Shown here one piece after another: positions 58,726 to 64,000 of a DNA stretch of 64,000 nucleotides. How positions within the stretch are numbered: position 1 is the first letter of the stretch; each line of letters begins with the position of its first letter. The position numbers were made by a program, and so were the translations under genes. This stretch comes from a virus, in IMG/VR virus record IMGVR_UViG_3300047470_000115, positions 1-64,000 of that record; one strand, written 5' to 3'. The notes below the pieces were generated by a model. That model saw only the letters and a program-made list of their open reading frames with translations. It did not search any database and had not been told where the DNA came from.

Positions 58726-60333
58726 TCAGCCGACGCGCGTTTTGACCGTTCCGCGTACCAAGTCGCGTTCGCGCGGGTCGAGGAAGTTGACCAGCGCGAT
58801 GTCGTACGCCTTAGTGAGCGGCCAGATGCGAGACAGCTTCGCCACCTTGATGCTGTGACGGACACCCCATGAAGTCGTGATCGAGTGATTGGCGGCGAGG
58901 CCACGCAGATCTTCGGCGATCCCGACGATCTGATCGAGCGTCTCCTCGCCGATCTTCCAGCCGATGTCAGGGTCGTCGGCCCACTCGCGCAGAATCTCGC
59001 GCTCGATATCGAACGGCGGATAGTCCACAGCGAGGTGCGCGAGACGAGAACTGTCTGCGTCGGCGATCATGTCAGCGCCCACGTTACGTGTATCCCAGGC
59101 AGGGTTCATCGCCAGGGCGAACACCGAGTCGGGATGGCGCTCGATGATCTCGCCAGCGTTCTTGTCGATGACGAACTGCTTCGAGTTGTCCGTGAGTGGA
59201 CGCACCGCCTGCCAGACCTCGACCGGCCCCACGTTGGGCTCGTCAAGGCAGATGACACCGGGCGACTGCCACGCACGAGGGAGGCGACCGTGGGCGAACT
59301 TGGTCGCGTTGTCCTGCAGGGTGAACTGGCCGACCAGTTCCTCGACCTCGGTGCTGGCCGTGATGCTGATCCGATGGAACGGCAACTGCATCAGCCACGC
59401 CATGTGTCGCAGGACTTCGGTCTTGCCGACACCTGCCGGACCCCACAGGGCGGGCGTCTCGTCCATCTCCCACCACAGGGCGGCGAGCATGAACACAAGG
59501 CCCAGGTAGTCGATGAAGTTCTCGGGGTGCTCGTCGTCGCCAGTGGTCGGTACCAGAGCCTGCAGGTTCTTGGGGAATCGCGCCTTGTCGTAGACCGGAA
59601 TGAACACCGAGGCTCCAGTGTCATGGTCAACGATCTCACGCCATGCCCTTATGCCGCGATCCTTGTCCTCGACACTCAGGGTGCGATCCGTCGGATACTG
59701 TGACGGATCGACGAAGTTGACACGCTCCGACTTCCACCGCTCCAAGGGTGTCATCATCTTGAAGTACGCGTCAACGAGCTCGGGGATGAGCCGCATCTGA
59801 CCGTCCATCTGACGATTGTGCACCGGCGTACCGCCGTAGCGCATCAGGCGAACAGCCGACCCGCACCGCTGCGACTTCTCGGCGACCTGCCCCTGAAAGA
59901 CCAGCTCGTTGCGTGAGCTGCAAATGCCGGTCCCCCGCCAGCCGAGACGAACCGTCTCGGCCCTGTTGTAGAAGATGCACTCCGTACAGGTCTCGACCTT
60001 CGGGATTCCATCGTTCTCGTCATCCTCCCCGAGCATGACCTGTGCCGCAACAGCCTCCCTACTCGGGAGCGTGACAGGCGGATTCACCTTCGACCAAGTC
60101 ACAGTCGACGGACGGGGCAAGCCGTACTCCTGGCACTTCCCCGCCGTCGCCTTGCGGAGTCCGTCGGCCTGCCTCGGATGCATCTCTTCACGTCCGAGAA
60201 TGTACCCGAACCTTGCGCAGTGGTCCATGCCGGTTCGAGTTCCGAAAAGCTTCTCGGACTCGGGACCGTCAGGAACGAACGAAGGGCACCCTACGCAAGA
60301 GCGCTTCTTCTCGCCGACAGCCTCGGTTGTCAT
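58726..60333 (-). CDS. MoxR/CobS-type AAA+ ATPase with Cys-rich N-terminus
   Basis: 535 residues from the ATG at 60333 (GAGGGG upstream). The first 180 residues hold many cysteines (CVGC near 13-16, C36, CTEC near 115, C136, C156), likely zinc or Fe-S. The AAA+ core has Walker A GPAGVGKTE at about 297-305, Walker B VICLDEP near 361, and a sensor-like FALAMNPAWDTR. MoxR and CobS ATPases act as rings with VWA partners, here the protein at 54824-57700. The N-terminal Cys-rich region is unusual for the family. Confidence 0.85.
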   Translation of the reverse strand: MTTEAVGEKKRSCVGCPSFVPDGPESEKLFGTRTGMDHCARFGYILGREEMHPRQADGLRKATAGKCQEYGLPRPSTVTWSKVNPPVTLPSREAVAAQVMLGEDDENDGIPKVETCTECIFYNRAETVRLGWRGTGICSSRNELVFQGQVAEKSQRCGSAVRLMRYGGTPVHNRQMDGQMRLIPELVDAYFKMMTPLERWKSERVNFVDPSQYPTDRTLSVEDKDRGIRAWREIVDHDTGASVFIPVYDKARFPKNLQALVPTTGDDEHPENFIDYLGLVFMLAALWWEMDETPALWGPAGVGKTEVLRHMAWLMQLPFHRISITASTEVEELVGQFTLQDNATKFAHGRLPRAWQSPGVICLDEPNVGPVEVWQAVRPLTDNSKQFVIDKNAGEIIERHPDSVFALAMNPAWDTRNVGADMIADADSSRLAHLAVDYPPFDIEREILREWADDPDIGWKIGEETLDQIVGIAEDLRGLAANHSITTSWGVRHSIKVAKLSRIWPLTKAYDIALVNFLDPRERDLVRGTVKTRVG

Positions 60334-60345
60334 CCCGCACACCCC

Positions 60346-60792
60346 TCACTCGGCGGCCTTGCATTCCTTCTCGTACCGTCGATAGTACGGAAGAAGGTCC
60401 ACCTCTAGATTCTTGACATGTTCAGTAGTCTTGTCGTTCAACTTGTTCTGCCGGTCCTGAAGTTTAACCAGCCTCTGGAAATCCTTCTCCGCGATGGCCT
60501 CATGAGCCTGACTCATGAGATCGAGTTGCGGATTGCCAGCATCCCCCAGACCTGACGCCGCCTTGATGATGGCATCCAGGTTCTCCAACGCCTTCATACA
60601 AGAGCCAGGCGTCTTGTACTTCGTTACCGTCTTCGTGTCACCCTTTACAACCTCGGTGACTACAGGTGCCGGTTCCCTCTCCGATTGGTCGGGCCCATCG
60701 GGACCCCCGGGGGCGGAGCACCGTCCCATACTGAACACCATGGCCCCCACGAGGACCACCGCACCCGCACACCTGAGCGGAGTCATCGTCAC
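60346..60792 (-). CDS. Secreted or membrane-anchored small protein
   Basis: 148 residues. A hydrophobic N-terminal helix (CAGAVVLVGAMVFSMG) ends with Arg-Cys-Ser-Ala, resembling a signal peptide or lipoprotein signal, although the residues before the Cys do not match a strict lipobox. Then a Pro-rich linker and a helical charged domain (SQAHEAIAEKDFQRLVKL). It would lie outside the membrane. Role unknown; superinfection exclusion is possible but speculative. Confidence 0.7.
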   Translation of the reverse strand: MTMTPLRCAGAVVLVGAMVFSMGRCSAPGGPDGPDQSEREPAPVVTEVVKGDTKTVTKYKTPGSCMKALENLDAIIKAASGLGDAGNPQLDLMSQAHEAIAEKDFQRLVKLQDRQNKLNDKTTEHVKNLEVDLLPYYRRYEKECKAAE

Positions 60793-61511
60793 TCCTCGGT
60801 GTCGTCGAGTTCCGCCATGGTCTCCAGGTAGTGCGGGTTATCGCGCAGGCAGATGGGACCGATGCCAAGTGATGTCGACTGCGGGTCGGTCAGCTCCTTG
60901 CCACATACGCCGCAGTATCCTTCCTGGCGTCCATAGATGATCTGCATCTTCGGGCCCTCAATGAAGATCTTCTTGAGGACCAGGTTGATGTGATCTGCCA
61001 TGCTCTCGACAATCGACGCCCAGGGCTTTACGCCTCGGTTGTCAATCAGGAGAACCTCGCGCAGCTTAAGCTGCGTCTTGGCCGTGCGCTTCGGCACGGA
61101 CTGAAGGCGCCAGCTGACGATCTTCTTCTCGTCACCCTCGCCCTCGGTCTGGACACCGATACGCCAGAACTCGTAGGACTGCCCGTCAGGCTTCGCCATG
61201 GCGAAGTAACCTTCAGGGATACCCATGATCATGTCCGGCTGCCACTTCAGGTGCTGAAGTCCGCCGGTCTTCTGTGGCTGCGCCACGGTCATCCCTCCTA
61301 GCCCACCAGTCCCCTTACGGAGATTAGCCACGTACGTAAAGCACTCATCGAAGGACATGGCCGCAGCCTTAACGAGGTCGCCACGCATGCGCCTCACCTC
61401 GTTAAGCATGCTCTCGGTCGGCTTGCGCTGACCCTGAACACAACTCCGAACCTCGGCAACACTTTCGTGACTGTGAGGCTCACCCCCCGACGTGCAGCGA
61501 ATCCTTGCCAT
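60789..61511 (-). CDS. Phage protein with C-terminal zinc finger (DUF6011-like)
   Basis: 240 residues. The C-terminal CGVCGKELTDPQSTSLGIGPICL (residues about 197-220, quoted in part) is the DUF6011-type zinc finger common in phage proteins. N-terminus has His/Cys-rich RCTSGGEPHSHESV, which may form another metal site. The middle is beta-rich. ATG with GGAGG. First gene of the run 61511 to 57793; function unknown. Confidence 0.75.
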   Translation of the reverse strand: MARIRCTSGGEPHSHESVAEVRSCVQGQRKPTESMLNEVRRMRGDLVKAAAMSFDECFTYVANLRKGTGGLGGMTVAQPQKTGGLQHLKWQPDMIMGIPEGYFAMAKPDGQSYEFWRIGVQTEGEGDEKKIVSWRLQSVPKRTAKTQLKLREVLLIDNRGVKPWASIVESMADHINLVLKKIFIEGPKMQIIYGRQEGYCGVCGKELTDPQSTSLGIGPICLRDNPHYLETMAELDDTEE

Positions 61512-61540
61512 GAGACCCTAACCTCCGGATCAAATCGGAC

Positions 61541-61558
61541 GCACGCATTGCACGCATT
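61541..61558. repeat. Tandem 9-mer in the leader of the 60789 gene
   Basis: GCACGCATT twice without a gap (61541-61549 and 61550-61558), 30 bp before the start codon. A TATGAT-like box lies just upstream at about 61568-61573 on the minus strand, without a good -35. Possibly a regulator site. Confidence 0.45.
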
Positions 61559-61574
61559 GGCGCATCATACACTA

Positions 61575-61617
61575 TGGACAAAGTCAGGCCCCTCACTCAC
61601 GGGAGTGAGGGGCCTGA
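61575..61617 (-). terminator. Terminator after the 61637 gene
   Basis: Perfect 14-bp arms (61604-61617 and 61584-61597) with a 6-nt loop, then CTTTGTCC on the minus strand. Ends the transcription unit that begins near 62548. Confidence 0.78.
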
Positions 61618-61636
61618 TGCTCATTGTGGATCTCGC

Positions 61637-62095
61637 CTAGGAGCCCAGACGTTTGATCTGTTCCTTGCGTGCAGTGTTCATCATGGGGTGTCGAGACGAC
61701 CCAGGCCGGTGACACATCTCCTCATGGGCGATGCGTTCCATTACCTCGTCGGGAGACTCGACACGACCCCGGTGAATCTCTTCCACCGGCCTGTCAGTGT
61801 CAGTCAGAGCCGACGTGTCGTTTACGACACTCCAGGTCTCTACGACCTTCGTCAGCATCACGGCACGAATACCCTCGCGGGCGAGGATGCGACCCCGCCG
61901 AGTGCGAGTGAACTCTTTTACCGTGAACACCAACTTAATGAGTGTCGGTGTGGCGATCACGCGCGCCAGGGTATCCTCCCTGACTTCGCTACGCTCCGCG
62001 TGAACCAGGATGCCAGTATCAGTCCGAACTCGACCAATGACTTGCATGGGAGTGAGGTTGTCAACGCCCCCGTACTGCAGCTGCCCAGTTTTCAA
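61637..62095 (-). CDS. Unknown basic protein
   Basis: 152 residues from a TTG at 62095 overlapping the previous stop (TTGA); GGGGGTAG lies upstream. A beta-rich N-terminus (IGRVRTDTGILVHAERSEV) and an Arg/His-rich C-terminal half, with VMERIAHEEMCHRPGSS. Basic, perhaps nucleic-acid-binding. Family unknown. Confidence 0.65.
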   Translation of the reverse strand: MKTGQLQYGGVDNLTPMQVIGRVRTDTGILVHAERSEVREDTLARVIATPTLIKLVFTVKEFTRTRRGRILAREGIRAVMLTKVVETWSVVNDTSALTDTDRPVEEIHRGRVESPDEVMERIAHEEMCHRPGSSRHPMMNTARKEQIKRLGS

Positions 62096-62379
62096 CTCTG
62101 CTCTACCCCCACCAACTTGTCGAAGCAGTCGCCAGGCTCAGCCGTGACAATTCCGTGGGAAGTGCCACTCTGACCATGGATCGTAACACGGATGCGGCAT
62201 TTGGGCCGCTTCCTAGCACGCATCGACGACCCGGGGGAATGCAGGGTCACGGGCCCAACTGTCGCAATCGAACCGTCAGGCATGACGATCTGATCGGTTG
62301 CGACGAGCTGGACTGCAGCTATCGGTTCGGTTCTCACTCCCTCCGCCTGTTCGACACTCATGTTGCGCTTATCACTCAT
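62092..62379 (-). CDS. Unknown small protein
   Basis: 95 residues from the ATG at 62379 (GGGGAG upstream). Beta-rich, with an ATDQIVMPDGSIATVGPV barrel-like stretch and the basic RARKRPKCRIRVTI. It follows the operator region at 62521-62602, so this is probably its main product. Function unknown. Confidence 0.68.
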   Translation of the reverse strand: MSDKRNMSVEQAEGVRTEPIAAVQLVATDQIVMPDGSIATVGPVTLHSPGSSMRARKRPKCRIRVTIHGQSGTSHGIVTAEPGDCFDKLVGVEQS

Positions 62380-62520
62380 TCGCTGCTCCCCAGGTGGAGA
62401 TCCGAATACAACGAAGAGACCTGCTGTACGGCTTGCGACCGTATACCTCAACAAGTCAGGACCACCACCCAGTATAGGAAACGCGGCGCAGCGTGCGCAT
62501 ACTGGGGGGTGGACCTCACT

Positions 62521-62543
62521 TGATCGAGTACTCGACTCGATCA
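62521..62543. repeat. 9-bp inverted repeat downstream of promoter start
   Basis: TGATCGAGT (62521-62529) and ACTCGATCA (62535-62543), 5-bp spacer. It lies 5-27 bp after the transcription start of the promoter at 62555-62584, in a good place for repression or a leader hairpin. Confidence 0.62.
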
Positions 62544-62554
62544 TGGTGATACCG

Positions 62555-62584
62555 ATTCTAGCACTACGTGCCCCCAACCGTCAA
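62555..62584 (-). promoter_or_regulatory. Sigma70 promoter flanked by dyads
   Basis: Minus strand TTGACG (62584-62579), 18-bp spacer, TAGAAT (62560-62555), start at about 62548. It lies between the small gene at 62631 and the gene at 62092-62379. Confidence 0.77.
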
Positions 62585-62586
62585 CA

Positions 62587-62602
62587 GTTAGGGTACCCTA
62601 AC
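62587..62602. repeat. 16-bp perfect palindrome upstream of promoter
   Basis: GTTAGGGTACCCTAAC, a perfect 16-bp palindrome two bases upstream of the -35 box. A symmetric dimeric regulator is the natural ligand. The pair with the repeat at 62521-62543 brackets the promoter. Confidence 0.68.
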
Positions 62603-62630
62603 CTAGCGCTGACGATTTGTCGACATGTCG

Positions 62631-62789
62631 CTACTCGCCCGGAGTGGCCATACTCAGATCAAGTTTGGCGCGGATGTTGTGATAGTTGGTCTCGTCACTC
62701 TCCGACCAGTCGCCGTCGTCAGAGTACTTCTGGCGGTGCGCGTCAAGCGCCTCCAGGACCAACGCATACTCGCCTTCAGTGAATTGCAT
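62631..62789 (-). CDS. 52-residue protein
   Basis: MQFTEGEYALVLEALDAH at the start, an acidic loop, then LDLSMATPGE at the end. The ATG at 62789 has GGGGAAGG upstream, and the stop lies 29 bp before the palindrome at 62587-62602. Helical. Too short for size-filtered gene finding, but the ribosome site and codon pattern support it. It is the first coding region downstream of the candidate RNA at 62811. Function unknown. Confidence 0.7.
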   Translation of the reverse strand: MQFTEGEYALVLEALDAHRQKYSDDGDWSESDETNYHNIRAKLDLSMATPGE

Positions 62790-62810
62790 ACTTGACCTTC
62801 CCCGGTAAGT

Positions 62811-62931
62811 AAAAACAAGGCGCTAGGGCGCTGCGCCGCAACCCAGAACTCAGGGCCACCCGAGTCTGGTTACCGGTCCAACCCGTTCAGGAAGACCGTG
62901 CGGCGCAGCTTCCTAGCGCCTTGTGTTTCGT
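62811..62931 (-). ncRNA. Candidate folded non-coding RNA (about 120 nt)
   Basis: Minus-strand transcript from about 62931 to the U-run at 62815-62811. The ends pair: 62912-62924 with 62815-62827 (13 bp), a 2x2 mismatch, then 62899-62909 with 62830-62840 (11 bp). The closed interior holds two more hairpins: 62894-62898 with 62874-62878, and 62862-62869 with 62843-62851 (one bulge). The stem is followed directly by UUUUU. It has its own promoter at 62938-62966. No protein start is inside. The whole folds as a three-way junction; function unknown. Confidence 0.68.
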
Positions 62932-62937
62932 TGCCCG

Positions 62938-62966
62938 ATGATAACACGGGTGATCGCATCACACAA
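62938..62966 (-). promoter_or_regulatory. Sigma70-type promoter of the candidate RNA
   Basis: Minus strand TTGTGT (62966-62961), 17-bp spacer, TATCAT (62943-62938), start at about 62931, a few bases before the first paired base of the RNA. The context GTTATCATCGG matches the promoter at 7238-7267. Confidence 0.68.
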
Positions 62967-62969
62967 CCC

Positions 62970-63019
62970 CCAACAAGTACTGAATCCCCCCGCATCTTGC
63001 TCTCGGGGGGATTCAGTAC
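62970..63019 (-). terminator. Terminator after the 63038 gene
   Basis: Perfect 16-bp arms (63004-63019 and 62977-62992), 11-nt loop, then TTGTTGG on the minus strand. It isolates the following RNA unit from read-through. Confidence 0.82.
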
Positions 63020-63037
63020 CGGGCTGGGAGACCCGCG

Positions 63038-64000
63038 TCAGGCAGTCCGACGCGCACCCTTCTTGCCCTCCGGCGAGTCCTCGGCCGTGACACCCTCGAT
63101 GTTCGGGATGGTGCTGGGGCCGCCGGACGACGGGAACAGGCGGGCGCTGACGGCACCGGCCGAGGGCGGGTTCTTGCCCTCGTACTCCTTCGACGGGAAC
63201 TTCGAGATCCAGGCGATGGCCTTGAACTCGCCGACCGGCACGTCAGCCATGGCCTCGGCGACGTGCTTGCCGATGTCACCCTGGGCACCACCCGGGACGC
63301 GCGGACGACTGCCGCCACCCGCCGAGGCGCGGCGCCGGGCACCGGCCGCCTTGCCGTCGGCCGCCTTGAAGGCGCGCTTCACGTACTCGGGCACCTCGGG
63401 CTCGTCGCCCCGGTTCTCGGTGTCCGTGTTCCGGTACCACTCGGCGTACGCCTCGAAGGACTTGTGCTCGTTGGTCTCCGGGTCCTGGTACGCGTTGACC
63501 AGGGCGTGGATCGACTCGCCCGCCTTCTCCTTGTCGACCTCGTCCGCGATCGGCAGCGCCATGGTGGCGAGCGACAGGGACAGGAACTGGTCGACGTACG
63601 CCTCGGTCGGGTCGACCTTCGCCGCCGTCGCGGTGGCGCGGGTCGCCGTGGCCGCCTTCTTGGTCTCGTTGACCAGGAGGTTGTACGACTTGGCGCGCAT
63701 GATCGAGTCGTACATCGTGTCTTCGCCCTCGTCGTCCAGGAGCTCCTGGACCTTGCCCGTCAGCATCGGGCGGGCCTTGCGCTTCTCGCTGGCGTCGAGC
63801 TTGCGGTACGCCTCGCCGAACTTGGCGATGAGGGCCTCGGGGAGGGAGCCGGTCTGCTTGTCGCGACCCTCGTCCTCCATGATCTCGGCGCACAGCTTCA
63901 TCAGGTCGGCGACCGGGTCGGCCTCGGGCTCGGTGGTCGCGTCCGCCTCGGCGGGCGCGTCGCCCTCGGAAGCCTGGGCCTCGCCGGTCGCCTCGGTGAC
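63038..64000 (-). CDS. Abundant-type unknown protein, 5' end beyond window
   Basis: Open from the right edge to 63038; no start is forced before 64000 (an internal ATG exists at 63901 but the reading frame stays open to the edge, with Glu/Ala/Asp-rich sequence). At least 320 residues. Central region helical (YDSIMRAKSYNLLVNETKKA); the C-terminal 90 residues include VAEAMADVPVGEFKAIAWISKFPSKEYEG then SAGAVSARLFP, a small DNA-binding-like domain found in actinophages. Codon use is far more G/C-biased than its neighbours, as in the capsid and tube genes, so it is likely made in large amounts. Confidence 0.75.
   Translation of the reverse strand, partial: VTEATGEAQASEGDAPAEADATTEPEADPVADLMKLCAEIMEDEGRDKQTGSLPEALIAKFGEAYRKLDASEKRKARPMLTGKVQELLDDEGEDTMYDSIMRAKSYNLLVNETKKAATATRATATAAKVDPTEAYVDQFLSLSLATMALPIADEVDKEKAGESIHALVNAYQDPETNEHKSFEAYAEWYRNTDTENRGDEPEVPEYVKRAFKAADGKAAGARRRASAGGGSRPRVPGGAQGDIGKHVAEAMADVPVGEFKAIAWISKFPSKEYEGKNPPSAGAVSARLFPSSGGPSTIPNIEGVTAEDSPEGKKGARRTA

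Noticed and set aside
58699-58857. Plus-strand 52-codon frame with a perfect GGAGG-ATG next to the HNH gene
   Set aside because: The start signal is only the mirror image of the HNH hairpin; the frame is antisense to the ATPase gene's conserved C-terminus.
61563-61573. Promoter for the 60789 gene using TATGAT
   Set aside because: No -35 box at 16-19 bp and no extended -10; not strong enough to list.
1-64000. CRISPR array, insertion sequence or tRNA cluster
   Set aside because: No regularly spaced repeat set, no transposase and no tRNA-like fold with the conserved T-loop was seen in the few non-coding gaps.

Overview
The window is a 64-kb piece of a large, tailed, double-stranded DNA phage genome of an actinobacterium, most likely Streptomyces. 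The evidence is a contiguous virion-assembly operon on the plus strand (terminase, portal, protease, decoration and capsid proteins, tail genes with a frameshifted chaperone, a 2087-residue tape measure, baseplate, holin, endolysin, fibres), almost no intergenic space, ATGA/GTGA/TTGA start-stop overlaps, many GTG and TTG starts, a phage-borne WhiB protein and an endolysin with a Streptomyces-type peptidoglycan-binding tail. There is a tube protein but no sheath gene, so the virion is probably a siphovirus. The host is inferred, and no tRNA gene was recognised.

Layout. (1) 98-7091, minus strand: about ten small unknown genes ending in a strong bidirectional terminator at 98-148, headed by a two-gene replication-initiation unit, an archaeo-eukaryotic-type primase (6246-7091) and a CHC2-zinc-finger/P-loop helicase (3613-6249). 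(2) 7092-7550: divergent control region with a promoter-terminator unit that probably makes a short non-coding RNA. (3) 7551-37534, plus strand: the late operon in the order packaging, head, connector, tail tube, chaperones, tape measure, baseplate, lysis, fibres, a membrane-anchored collagen-like protein and a tiny zinc-binding protein, closed by a structured 3' end and an 18-bp-stem terminator (37715-37770). (4) 37804-64000, minus strand: early/middle genes of DNA metabolism and regulation. They include a RecB/Cas4-type nuclease, WhiB, a DNA methyltransferase, RusA, a sliding clamp, an oligoribonuclease-like exonuclease, a SNF2 helicase, a possible ssDNA-binding protein, helix-turn-helix proteins, a tyrosine recombinase, and a MoxR-type AAA+ ATPase with a metallopeptidase/VWA partner separated by an HNH homing endonuclease. 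A last gene runs off the right edge.

How it works together: the early arms supply priming, unwinding, clamp, recombination and nucleotide-recycling functions and several regulators, some under compact sigma70-type promoters flanked by exact repeats that look like operators. The plus-strand operon builds and releases the virion. The least ordinary elements are (a) a candidate ~120-nt non-coding RNA at 62811-62931 that folds on itself from end to end between its own promoter and a U-tract, (b) a second such unit at 7238-7420 sharing the exact 11-mer GTTATCATCGG over its -10 box, (c) an HNH gene whose ribosome site and start codon are buried in a perfect 15-bp hairpin, (d) the AAA+/metallopeptidase-VWA pair, and (e) several operator architectures. 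All functional calls come from reading motifs, not from database searches.
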